From Symsagittifera roscoffensis (Eukaryota; Xenacoelomorpha; Acoela; Convolutidae), in the NCBI RefSeq assembly GCF_963678635.1, contig NC_087064.1, positions 19,268,509 through 19,332,508 on the forward strand: a stretch of DNA of 64,000 nucleotides, in the 5' to 3' direction. The position numbers and the translations under genes were made by a program. Below the pieces are notes generated by a model. The model made no database searches, had not been told where the DNA came from, and was given only the letters and a program-made list of their open reading frames with translations. This document shows, one piece after another, positions 13,058-24,790 of this stretch. Position 1 is the first letter of the stretch. Each line of letters opens with the position of its first letter.

Positions 13058-15089
13058 CTAACCCTCTGCCACGTCTATCAATGACCTCCTCTCCTCTCCT
13101 TTACTGGTATTAAACTCCTTTACCGGTAAATCAATCTTTCCACCTTTTCATCAAAGTCATATCACATGCACTCTGACGACTCCGCATAATGCTTTTAATA
13201 CTCGCAATTTTTTAGAAACCTTGCCATTGACCCTCCAGAAATATTTTTAGATTAAAAACCAAGCCCTACTTCTAACTTTTCCCAACATCTTTTTACCCCT
13301 ATCACTCCCCCAGCGCCCGTAATCACCATCTCTTCTAAATCACCCTACACAGAAACTCAGCCCATTTTTTTACCATTTTCTAGCGCTAATGACGACACCC
13401 CTAGTCTCTAAACCGACAAGAAGTTTGAACACGATTTGGATAACCTCATACACCACCAACTGCTAATACACACAACTAACACCCTCCGCTTCGCACTCAG
13501 AAACATTTTTCAATCGTAACACACCAAAACGAGCAAAACACATACTCATGAAATGAAAGTACCCGACAAACTATCCATACCGACCACTGGAGCCACCATC
13601 CCCGACGCACTAACACACGTGGGTTCCTAATAGAATTCCCACAAGGATGTTCGACAACAATGAACCCCAAAGCCGATGACATTTTTATGTAGATGAATTA
13701 ATTATAGTCTCCACACTACCATTGGTTTTGTTTTTTTTTACATTCTCAATCCGCCTAGAAAATACAATGATGATGAAATTTAATTTAAAGCTATTCACTA
13801 GCTTATTAACGCAATTCAATTAAAAGATTTTACTTACCTGCGCTGCACAGATACTCAACCGCTTCATTGCACGCAACTCCAGTCAGTTGCACGCAAGGCC
13901 AATCAGTTCGCATAGCATACTATGATAGCAATGTCCGTAGTTATATGGAAGACTCGTTGCGCCAAACCGTTTCTGCAGTAAACTCACAACTAACAATTTT
14001 TTTTAAATAGGACAGATAATATTTTTAATATGCATCTTACTAACAAAAGACTCGATCATGTCATCGATCATGCATTTAAAATCACAACGCTTACGAATCC
14101 CATTTCAGCCGCTTCTGCACACTTCAACTAACTCTTTTTTCCTCACTCCAAAAGAAAGAGATGCTAATTTTTCGATTGAAATAAAGTTAAAAACACAGTG
14201 ACCCACAATTATTTTTATTACCGCTTCACTCAAAGACTTATGAACGCTTATACAAATTCACCTTCACGTAACCGTCACCACCACTACATGTCTATAATCT
14301 CAAATTACACATCACTTTTTTTCTAACTTTATACGCAAGTGAACAGACAAGAAAACGTGGCCCGATTTTTATTCAGAGGAAATTTTGGAATAATTTCGAC
14401 ACCAGTAAATAAGTTTTACTTGACGCACAAATTAATGAACGAACATTTAAAAACTAAGAAAAAACATACGATGACCCACAAATCAATACAACCATGCCAG
14501 GAGCACCTCTACAATTACACAACCGCGCTTTTTCAAAAGGTACTAACCTACACGGCAGTACTCAAAGTTACAATCCCGTCGACAATGGTATATTTCGTGT
14601 TGCAACACTAATACTTTCCCTCAGAAGTATGCCATTCAAAAATATCCAACCCGTTGAAATTCCACTTTTACATTTATACCATGGCACGAATTTTAAGCTT
14701 AAAATTTATAATTTGATTCAAAAACTAGCCACAATTTTCATGTCTCCCAGAGGAACTCAAAATCATCAAAGCACTTGAGTTTCTTTGGCCACTACTTCGC
14801 AGAAGAAATGAAATTAGCATTTCAGCAAAACTTTTAATTCAACCAACCACCAACGATAATCTTTTTCTATTTAAAAGCTACATAACTCCGACTATTTACC
14901 TACTATTCTATGATAATATAGAAGACCAACTTTTCTTAGATTACGTCACTAGATTCTGAAAAGCACAAAATCAATTTATAATTGAAAAATTTTTTAAAAA
15001 CCGTATCAATAAATAGCTAACCGGTCGCAGTAAACTCTACAATTCAGGAACCCGTTTAAGTCAGAAGCAAACTGGTAAATCGAATGCCA
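13058..15089. repeat. 2.03-kb repeat unit B, copy 1
   Basis: From ctaaccctctgccacgtcta to aatcgaatgcca, over 95% identical by eye to 18267-20299 in the same orientation. It contains the frameshifted candidate exon and the first copy of a plus-strand ORF (14339-14611) that is not conserved in frame. It is flanked on both sides by repeat A. Confidence 0.9.
13838..13972 (-). pseudogene. Frameshifted duplicate of the candidate exon
   Basis: Nearly identical to 19046-19181 but one base shorter: gttcgcatag here against attcgccatag there. The only long frame therefore stops after about 30 codons. Its donor is a better consensus (CAG|GTAAGT) than that of the open copy. Either this copy is a dead exon, or both are non-coding and the open frame at 19046 is chance. 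Confidence 0.35.
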
Positions 15090-15090
15090 A

Positions 15091-15319
15091 ACAGTTACAG
15101 AATTTGTCATTTTCTCTTTTACAGACACACGTGACTTTATCATAAAACTTTTTCTACTTTTTTTGTATCCAATTTTCAATTTTCTCTGTTTTTTTTTTAA
15201 CTTCCTCTTTTTTAAATAATTGACCACCTCCTAACCAGATATAATTAATTTATATCTTAAATAACTCTCACTCCAAGCTTAAAGAAATTTTTTTAACAAA
15301 AAAACATCTAATAAAATTT
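15091..15319. repeat. Direct repeat A', right of unit B
   Basis: A copy of 12832-13057 with few differences. The arrangement A-B-A' suggests an A+B tandem unit of about 2.26 kb, partly duplicated. A 226-bp direct repeat is far too long to be a target-site duplication. Confidence 0.85.
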
Positions 15320-18266
15320 GCCATCTTCTTGATTTTAGTAGGATCTATAACCAAAACATTTTTTAAATGTCTAACACGAGCCGTAATTAATTTTTTAGTG
15401 CTATAAAAATGCTATCTCTTTTAATTGATGAAAAAAACTTTTCTTAAATGAAAATTATGCTTCTTAAATCCAATAGTACAACCAAAACTGCTAATAAAAA
15501 CCCAAAGTCAAAACTCCATCAACCAACCCAACCCAAAATCGAAATTCCGACAATAACTGAGTGTCAAACTACATCTTCAAACATTTCGCAACTTCAAACT
15601 CTTTGATAGAACAACAAGCACCGGTATCAGAATCATTGAATCCCGCACAATAAAAATCAGCCTTAAGAGAACCATAAAACAAACCAATCATTAAAATCTA
15701 CCCCTCAGTTTCACAGAACTTGAGGGCAAAAAACAGGACGTAGGGATCTACACACCACCAAGTACAGAATCTCAAGTTTTTTTAGTAGCAAACTAAGATT
15801 GTAAAGAAGATCAATGAAAAACACTACATGAACATGCTATAAATTAAATAACACTGTGAATCAGAACGACAGGCAATAGAAACCACAAATGTGATTGCAA
15901 CACTATAATCAAAAGCCCGCGCTATAGCACTATTAAGCTGGAAGGTTACAGGAAAAGTTTCTGAAAAAAAGTACATGGTTCACAAGTATCTTACTGAAAT
16001 AAATACAGACTTGATAATTAATCATACAAGGAAAGAATTATGGAATGAATCTTACATCTCAACCCAGAAAACTGTTAACACGTACCAAAACGTTTAAATT
16101 CAGTAAGGAATGAAGACCAAATTCAAACATCACAAATTTACAAACCCAAATCAACGACAACAATTAGAACCTAGTCAAGAAACTATATGAACAGGCAACA
16201 AAAATCTTTACCATGGTGCTCATGGACAATGAGTCTAAGACCATCACTACAAAAAAACGTTACATCATATTGGATCAAACAATCTATCATTTTGCAACCC
16301 CAGCACAAAAATAGGATATCAGGAAATAATGGTTTTTGATTGGAAAGTACAACTCGAAAAAGTTCAACTTATAGAAGATTTAAAAGATGACAGAATTTTG
16401 AACCAAGGCGTTCGCTTACCATGTAAAAACTATCAAAGATTTTGCGATACTGCAACTCGCACACAAGCAGTCGTTTTTTGGCTCACGGGAACTTTTATAC
16501 CACCATTCAAGTAGATAAAATACAAGCACGAAAGAAAAAACTTTGTCCAAAATATTTCATAGAATCAATATCTTTCAATCAAATAAATCCACGAGAACAA
16601 AAAAAAAACAGAGACGGACGTCTGTAGAAATATTCCAGGCAATGAAAAAAAATAACACGTTACCAAATTTTTCTAGAAACAAATTACGCATGTAAAAATG
16701 CAAGACCACTATTTAAAACACAAAATTTAGAAGTTCGAAAATGAAAAAGGAAAGAATATGAAATGAAAAGAAAATTCATTATTCTTCTAGCCGCAGCGGA
16801 AAATGCAACGATGAAAAACTTATATAACCGTTACACTATATAAAAACAACGGACAAACAAGAGAAAATTTCTTACCAGAAAACCGTGATAGCACACAACT
16901 CCAAGAACTATCATTGATGAACAACACATGTTTTTCAGCGAAAGACTATGGCATACACTTAGATATAACCCTCGACAACACGACAATCAGATTTTTTGTT
17001 AGAAATGTTATTTTCAGTTTTTAAAACACTTCCTCACTGATGTGAACTCGAAAGAAAACAAACCCGACACTCCTCAGGAAACCGCTCAGGTTATATAGAT
17101 TACATTAAAACATCCTTCGCTACTCTACTTGTACAAAAAAAGTATCACCTTCTTAGGTTTTTGCAGATTAACGCTGCTATCAAAGATTACCAATTTGCAA
17201 CAAAAACAATATTTAATTTTTATTTCAGATACACTCTACATACTTTTGGGATACTGCCGTCCCATTTGATCAGAAAATTTCAACAACGTATTACAACTAA
17301 ATCCCGAAGAGATAAAACTTATGTCGTCAAACCATACCCTTCACTATTGCAACCACTAAATAAACTTTCACCAAAATGCATAAATGCAATAGCCAGAAAT
17401 CCAACCGTTGAACTACGATCAATCGGATTATACTCGAAATCCGATATACCTTGTCACCTTAGTTCACAAAAGTTTCAAAACGTACCACTGAGTGGATACA
17501 ATTGAACGACCATATGCAGATCAAAGCCTAAGAAAATTTGCCAAAACTGCAGGCTTCTCAGGTATTACACACACACAAGCTTACAATGGATTTTTTATAA
17601 ATATTAAAGATTTTTATGTACCTTAATGGAGACAAATATAGGCCTCAAGACATCACTCCAATCAATATCTTTAGTTAGTTGGAAAAAATGGGCTTTTAGC
17701 TTTTTTAGGGTTGCCATATTACATTCTAGAACGGTTAACAATTTTGTACGAAAAGTTTTTTTTCCATCGATGTTTTTGGGAACTTTTTGGAAGAAGTTTT
17801 ATAAAACATGAGCAAAACATACGCAAGTTAACAGACAAGAAAGCTTGACCCGAATTTTATTCGAGAAATTTTTGGAATATTTTTGACATCAGTAAAAACA
17901 TATTACTTGACGAACAAACTAATGAACGCAAAAAAAACATTAAAAAGCAAAACCAAAAACACATGATGAGCTACAATACAAAACTTACATGCCAACAGCA
18001 CCTCAACAATCCTTCATCTGGCCAAACCAAAATCAATAACAAAGAATTCAACACACCAGCTCTAGATCGACTTTATTTCTATAATTTAACTTAAATAAAA
18101 ACAATACAACACAACCAAGTTCAATTTCTCCAATTGCTTATCAACCACAAAACCAAAATGACACACGAAAAAAAAACAAATGAACAACGATAATGTTTTA
18201 GCCCAGAGTGAGCGGCCAAGTCGTATCCCTCAAGCAATTTTTTTCTTGGCCTTCAGCACTTCAACG

Positions 18267-20299
18267 CTAACCCTCTGCCACGTCTATCAATGACCTCCTC
18301 TCCTCTCCTTTACCGGTATTAAACTCCTTTACCGGTAAATCAATCTTTCCACCTTTTCATCAAAGTCATATCACATGCACTCTGACGACTCCGCATAATG
18401 CTTTTAATACTCGCAATTTTTTAGAAACCTTGCCATTGACCCTCCAGAAATATTTTTAGATTAAAAATCAAGCCCTACTTCTAACTTTTCCCAACATCTT
18501 TTTACCCCTATCACTCCCCAGCGCCCGTAATCACCCTCTCTTCTAAATCACCCTACACAGAAACTCAGCCCATTTTTTTACCATTTTCTAGCGCTAATGA
18601 CGACACCCCTAGTCTCTAAACCGACAAGAAGTTTGAACACGATTTGGATAACCTCATACACCACCAACCGCTAATACACACAACTAACACCCTCCGCTTC
18701 GCACTCAGAAACATTTTTCAATCGTAACACACCAAAACGAGCAAAACACATACTCATGAAATGAAAGTACGCGACAAACCAACCATACCGACCACTGGAG
18801 CCACCATCCCCGACGCACTAACACACGTGGATTCCTATTAGAATTCCCACAATGATGTTTCGACAACAATGAACCCCAAAGCCGATGACATTTTTATGTA
18901 GATGAATTAATTATAGTCTCCACACTACCATTGGTTTTGTTTATTTTACATTCTCAATCCGCCTAGAAAATCCAATGATGATGAAATTTAATTTACAGCT
19001 ATTCACTAGCTTATTAACGCAATTCAATTAAAAGATTTTACTTACTTGCGCTGCACAGATACTCAACCGCTTCATTGCACGCAACTCCAGTCAGTTGCAC
19101 GCAAGGCCAATCAATTCGCCATAGCATACTATGATAGCAATGTCCGTAGTTATATGGAAGACTCGTTGCGCCAAACCATTTCTGCAGTAAACTCACAACT
19201 AACAATTTTTTTTTAAATAGGACAGATAATATTTTTAATATGCATCTTACTAACAAAAGACTCGATCATGTCATCGATCATGCATTTAAAATCACAACGC
19301 TTACGAATCCCATTTCAGCCGCTTCTGCACACTTCAACTAACTCTTTTTTCCTCACTCCAAAAGAAAGAGATGCTAATTTTTCGATTGAAATAAAATTAA
19401 AAACACAGTGACCCACAATTATACTTATTACCGCTTCACTCAAAGACTTATGAACGCTTTTACAAATTCACCTTCACGTAACCGGCACCACCACTACATG
19501 TTTATAATCTCAAATTACACATCACTTTTTTTCTAACTTTATACGCAAGTGAACAGACAAGAAAACGTGGCCCGATTTTTATTCAGAGGAAATTTTGGAA
19601 TAATTTCGACACCAGTAAATAAGTTTTACTTGACGCACAAATTAATGAACGAACATTTAAAAACTAAAAAAAAAACATACGATGACCCACAAATCAATAC
19701 AACCATGCCAGGAGCACCTCTACAATTACACAACCGCGCTTTTTCAAAAGGTACTAACCTACACGGCAGTACTCAAAGTTAAAATCCCGTCGACAATGGT
19801 ATATTTCGTGTTGCAACACTAATACTTTCCCTCAGAAGTATGCCATTCAAAAATATCCAACCCGTCGAAGTTCCACTTTTACATTTATACCATGGCACGA
19901 ATTTTAAGCTTAAAATTTATAATTTGATTCAAAAACTAGCCACAATTTTCATGTCCCCCAGAGTAACTCAAAATCATCAAGGCACTTGAGCTTCTTTGGC
20001 CACTACTTCGCAGAAGAAATGAAATTAGCATTTCAGCAAAACTTTTAATTCAACCAACCACCAACGATAATCTTTTTCTATTTAAAGCTAAATAACTCCG
20101 ACTATTTACCTACTATTCTATGATAATATAGAAGACCAACTTTTCTTTGATTACGTCATTAGCTTCTGAAAAGCACAAAATCAATTTATATTTGAAATTT
20201 TTTTTATAAACCGTATCAATAAATAGCTAACCGGTCGCAGTAAACTCTACATTTCAGAAACCTTTTTAAGTCAGAAGCAAACTGGTAAATCGAATGCCA
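18267..20299. repeat. 2.03-kb repeat unit B, copy 2 (B')
   Basis: A copy of 13058-15089 without the flanking A repeats and without an evident target-site duplication. It includes the open candidate exon. A diverged third relic of its ttatacgcaagtgaacagac part is seen at 17818-17930. Confidence 0.9.
19046..19181 (-). CDS. Candidate internal exon in repeat copy B', open frame
   Basis: The segment is bounded by ctgcag on its 5' side and CAA|GTAAGT on its 3' side (minus strand). One frame is open for all 45 codons and reads KWFGATSLPYNYGHCYHSML, then WRIDWPCVQLTG, then VEYLCSA, with four cysteines. It is markedly richer in GC than its surroundings. The equivalent segment in copy B has lost one base. 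I cannot assign a family, and the phase does not join directly to the candidate exon at 1282-1534, so further exons would be needed. Confidence 0.35.
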
Positions 20300-21659
20300 T
20301 TAAATTGTCATGCAATGCAAAAAATTTTTAATAGAGTAATGAAGTAAAGATAAAACTAACAATTTATATGCAAAAATTTTTCCTATTTGCCCCTTGAAGT
20401 CGCCCTTTTTTACGTCAACTATTTAAATTTTTGATAATTTTGCATTAAAACTATAGTAAATAAATGATTTTAAGTTTCACAAACTAACTGATAACATTTT
20501 TAGACAGTTTTTACTTTCTTCAATTTTCCCTTAACCCACAAGTAAGCTTGAACAACCAACACAACTTAGTAACGCAACCACGCTACAAGTACAGAAATGT
20601 TGTACTACAATCAACGAGCCACAAACTGGATAAAAAATTCTATTGAAACTTAAATCAAACTTTTAATAGGACCTCTTAAAACAATAAAAAATCACAATTC
20701 AAAACTAATCAGAGGCAAACTGAAAATAAAAAAAGACACAACCACAACAAACAACTGTTAAAACTTTTGAATCGAAGACAAAAAAATCATAAGTAAGTTA
20801 AGACTCTACGCAAAGAAACATTGACAAAAATACTCCAACTGCCCTAGCCAACAAATGAAAGACGTCCTGAGCATTCTCTATAGCCGGCCATACCACCCAC
20901 GCTTAGAACAATCGCACTTAATTTTTTAAGGATTGGCTCTCGGTTGAGCAACTCTACAAAATAACCGAACTAACTAGAGCTTCTGCAAAAAATATATAAC
21001 AAAACCATATTTAAAACTGCAGAAATATAAAATTGCAGAGATAAATTTGTAAAGATATTAAAGAGCATAAAAAAGAACAGCAAAAGGGAGATGAACACTT
21101 GCAGACATTCCGACTATGGAATAGCCAATCTCACTTGCCGCGCTCACAACCCTCTCTGGATTTAAAGTAAAGAGCAGACATTGCAGAGAAAGACTCCATT
21201 GAAACCGAACAATGGGTAACTCGATATCAAAATCTCAAACATACGTATCTTTGTCACCTGTCGCTTCACTCAGAGAAATCAACATTTTATCTCGCCACTC
21301 AAACAATTACAAACGAATAGTGAGAATGCACGTAGTCTCGCTCTGACTTACGACATCAACAATCTACAAGATCCAAACCCGCACTTCAATACAATCTTTC
21401 AGGTTTCACAAAAACCCTTAATATCATCACGTGTACTTTGTAGAAACAAACCCATCTACCCTTTTTAACAAAAAAGTAGAAGACACTACACATATCCGTC
21501 CAAAAAAAAATTGAACAGAAACAACTTCCTAAAACGCGCATGGGTAGAACGAGTTTCAAACAGGTATTTATTTTTTACGAAATAAAGAACATAATTTTTG
21601 CTTGAATTATACTGACATCTTTTTGAATGGCAGCCTCAAATTTATTAAACGATTTGAGT

Positions 21660-22069
21660 TAGGGGCGGATTTAAAGGGGGCGGGGCGGACGCCTCCCCTC
21701 AGGGATTTGACCGCATGCCGACCCAAAGGGTCCCCCTTTGTACTATTTTAATATACTCACTTTTGGCTGACTGACCTAAAATTTTTTCTAAGGGCGCCAT
21801 TGGCGCCAATTTTTACTAATTTTTAGGGGGGAGCGCGCGCCGAAAAAAACTCGTTTTTTTTGGTCAAAACTTTCCAAAAAGTGTCTAAAAACAACCTTTT
21901 TGGCCTGTTTTTTTTCAAAATTTTGCCTGTGGCGAAGAAATTTTGGCAAAACAGGGTATTTGTAGTGCTTTGGGAGAGCTCAGAAAATCATTTTGGTCGA
22001 CTTAAAAAAAGGTCGACAAATTTTTTTTTTTTAAATCCGCCCCTCGAGAAAATCCTAGATCCGCCCCTG
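21660..22069. mobile_element. hAT-type MITE, 410 bp, with perfect 8-bp target duplication
   Basis: The termini are AGGGGCGGATT... and ...GATCCGCCCCT, an inverted repeat of the hAT style. ATTTGAGT is repeated exactly on both flanks (21652-21659 and 22070-22077), the 8-bp duplication expected of hAT elements. The right end has a second internal copy of the terminus (aatccgcccctcgag). The 71-codon ORF inside is fortuitous. Confidence 0.85.
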
Positions 22070-22785
22070 ATTTGAGTGCTCTAAGAACCTTATTCTCAAG
22101 GGACCTGATTGTTTTTTAATATACTACTCTACTATAGTAGTACCATTGCCTAAAATCACAAAAAGTTATCATCTGAACTCCGTTTTTTAATTGTCGTCTA
22201 ATTTGCTTGTCGTCTTACATCCTATATCCCGTTTTTTAAACTACGTTGATCTGTTTTAATAAAGCTCTAACTTCTTTCTATAAGCTTCATTAAATCTAAA
22301 GTATTTTTTATAGTAGAAAAACTAATGTTATGATTTTTACAATATTTGACAAGAACAAAAAAGTACACCGTTAAAAGAAAACATTTATTTTTGCCAGAGG
22401 TTTTATCGATACATCAATTTTTACATCGATACACAACGACGCAAAAATTGATTCAATTGCCAAAGAACATCGAAATGCTAGTTCAATAATTGCATTTTTA
22501 GAAGAGATAAATTAAACACAACGTTTCTATAAACTTCATGAGAAAAAAAAGATACACCCAATAAAGTTTGAAAGCAATGAAGCAATTAATATCACTAAAA
22601 TGTTCATGAAACCTTAAGCATATTTTTGAAACCTCTAAAAGACTTCGTTTTCTACTCTATCTTTTTGATTGGGGGGGGGGGCTGGAAATTGATTCGCGAT
22701 TTAGATAGCATAAAAATAACTAATTGAATCTTCCATTTCTTCTTCTAGTATAAAAGGCTGCCAGATTGGCAAACACCGCTGCAAT

Positions 22786-23357
22786 GATACTTGTTTCAGT
22801 GCCCGAATTGTATGCATTTATGCAGCTGATGGTGTGGTTATTCCGGTACTCCAGCTACTTGGCTTTAATTCATCAGCAGCAAATTTTTCTGATTACCTAT
22901 ACTACAAAACAAATTCGAAATTGAAAAATATGCAGAACTATGTCAGAAAAAAATTATTAGTTCGGTCTTTTAGTTGCCTCTGGGTTGCATGGGTGATATC
23001 TTTGTTTCCACTTGCAATTTTCGAAACAACTTATGGGCGAGAAGTTTATATTGACATGAAGGGCGAGAAGTTTATATTGACATGAAGGGCGAAAATCTCG
23101 ACCTAAACGCTTTAGATCTTCTCAAGTTTGCCCGTAGAGCCAATCAATATAAAAAGCATTCCGATGTTGAAAATTATCCAGATTTGACTATTTTTGAGGT
23201 AGCCAAAACACTACTCATCATTGCCAAATGTCTGCGTTATATCAAATTGAGCTATGGATTTATTAACAGTATATTAATGATCATTCTTGTCAAACCTCTT
23301 CACGAACCTCTCCTGAGATTTTGGGAAAAAATCCGTAATGTCAACAAAAAGCAGTGA
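22786..23357 (+). pseudogene. Unidentified membrane-protein-like ORF broken by a 26-bp tandem duplication
   Basis: Two frames join across a tandem duplication at 23040-23092 (unit gggcgagaagtttatattga plus catgaa, 26 bp). Upstream part: FSARIVCIYAADGVVIPVLQ and a hydrophobic LWVAWVISLFPLAIFETTYG. Downstream part: DLNALDLLKFARRANQYKKH, FEVAKTLLIIAKCLRYIKL, and a hydrophobic INSILMIILV before the stop at 23355. A unit of 26 is not a multiple of three, so the duplication shifts the frame. A TATAAAAGG sequence lies at 22749-22757. The true start is unclear, as is whether this is one exon or an old gene. No family recognised. Confidence 0.4.
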
Positions 23358-23534
23358 ACAAATTTAGCACTCAGTAGTTTCACGTGTTCTTGGAAACCCC
23401 CTTGCCCTATTGTATCTTATCCTAAATAAGTTGATCCTAAGCCTTTTGCCCTATCACATCCTAAAGCTAATCGTTAAATTAACCTTGAAACGATAAATGT
23501 TAAAAAGATCTGTAGGGCGAACAGTAAATTAGAA

Positions 23535-23956
23535 ACTGTACAGCAAGTTCTAGAAAGGTTAAATCTCCAAAAACCTGTATAAGAGAAAATAGTTTTGCTT
23601 AATAGTCAAGAAACGTGATTTTTACTATAAAAAACCCAAAATTTTGGCTTAAAAAAATTTCAAACAATGAACTCAAATTTTTGGATATTTAACTTCTCTA
23701 GAACTTTGTTGATCTGTGTAAGTGGCTTCTTGTGATATATATTCCTCATCGATTAATAAATTACTTGCAGCGTAATTCTTGATTAATTGAAAAAAGCCAA
23801 AATGACCCAATTTTAGGGTAAAATTTTGGTTGACAATTTCGGAGAAAAAATTGCACCCTATTAACTCTGATGAGTCTAATCTAAACCCAAATTGAGAAAA
23901 GCTTGTTTGAAAAACGTGTTTTGTTCTTTTTTTCCGGATAAATTAAATCAGCACTG
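23535..23956. mobile_element. Diverged, left-truncated copy of the fold-back MITE
   Basis: It carries the inner part of the left arm, a different centre, then the full right arm as in the element at 31772-32475: the gcgtaattcttgattaattg and gccaaaatgaccca blocks, and the terminal ccggataaattaaatcagca. Identity is clearly lower than between the arms of the intronic copy. Just after its end the sequence reads gtttaatttatccgg, which mirrors the terminus and makes a small palindrome at the junction. Confidence 0.75.
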
Positions 23957-24790
23957 GTTTAATTTATCCGGTTTTGAAACGTTGAGTTTGTCATGCTCCA
24001 TCTTCGTATCATTTTCAGGAGCCCAAAGTGCAACTAATACAATCTTTACAGCGTTGAAATCTCCTGAAAAGGATGTGTTGGGCAGCTGCCAGCACAACTT
24101 ATTCCGCTTGAGTAGATTCCATTTGAGCCCGCGTCCAGATTTCAGAGAAATTTTCCACACAGGCACAATGTGATTCCACATACGGAAAAAATTATCCAGA
24201 TCGTCGGAACCTACCAAATGCAGCTGAAATTTGTCGTGACTGTTCAGTTTTGGATAGGATTTTAAGTTTAGGAAAGCATTAGCAGCAAAAACTTCAATTT
24301 TGAAACTTGAGCATCATCTGTTGTGGATTTGCATGCAACACCTTCGATAAGTTTCAAGCCCACTTCAAACTGCTCTTTCGTTGCCCAAAAAGCAGAATGC
24401 ATTGGGTTTTCTTGAGAAGTTCTTCTCGGGTAGTCATTGTCAGAAGAAGGTTTTTCACTTCGGTTATTACAATATGATTCGACCTCAATACATTGAAATC
24501 ATGTTCCGCCTCAACCGCTTGTAATTTATTTTTACTACAGTTTGGATTTTGGTTTTTCTTGTAGCACTCTTTCGCGTCATGGTCCTTGTCCCATATTCTA
24601 AACTGATAGTGGTTGTACTCCAACCCATTGAACACAATTATTTTCTCGTAGAGCTTCTCCAAAGCTCTCTAAATTTTTGCTTCTGCCTCATGATCTTATT
24701 TTCTTCCATCTACTGCAATGTACTCGTTATTTGCACTATCATCATCTTCGCAAAAATCGGCTCGCTCGGTGCCAGATGAAAGATTATAGG
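23957..24790 (-). pseudogene. NERD-domain (nuclease-related) protein pseudogene fragment
   Basis: Minus-strand translation, broken by several stops, gives an N-terminal ALEKLYEKIIVFNGLEYNHY, then FRIWDKDHDAKEC, then AEHDFNVLRSNHIVITEVKN. The D...E-x-K spacing in the last stretch is the core of NERD domains, relatives of PD-(D/E)XK nucleases. A following region has VGSDDLDNFFRMWNHIVP, similar to the end of NERD modules in large invertebrate proteins. No helicase or other domain is seen. Assignment is by motif only. Confidence 0.5.

Larger units (their letters stand above)
2400..21550. other. Block of extreme strand asymmetry (plus strand G-poor)
   Basis: Plus-strand lines in this block have C far above G and A above T; for example 3481-3540 has about 19 C and 3 G. 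The flanks (1-2000 and after 21600) look balanced. The stretches 5776-8746, 10129-12831, 15320-18266 and 20300-21550 show no gene I can support and share the same composition. All duplications inside are direct. Established knowledge: transcription in the germline raises G over C and T over A on the coding strand, which here would be the minus strand. Confidence 0.6.

Noticed and set aside
13497-13682. 61-codon minus-strand ORF in unit B
   Set aside because: The second copy has an extra base that shifts the frame. No domain and no suitable splice sites.
14339-14611. Plus-strand ORF repeated at 19549-19782 in the B units
   Set aside because: The frame is not conserved between the two otherwise near-identical copies, and a diverged relic at 17820 shows no coding constraint.
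17161-17505. 114-codon plus-strand ORF
   Set aside because: Longest plus ORF in the skewed block, but G-poor DNA has few stops by chance on this strand, and there is no domain or context to support it.
22671-22681. Run of 11 G as a regulatory signal
   Set aside because: A lone homopolymer with no repeated tracts nearby to form a quadruplex. Probably a simple repeat or sequencing-sensitive site.
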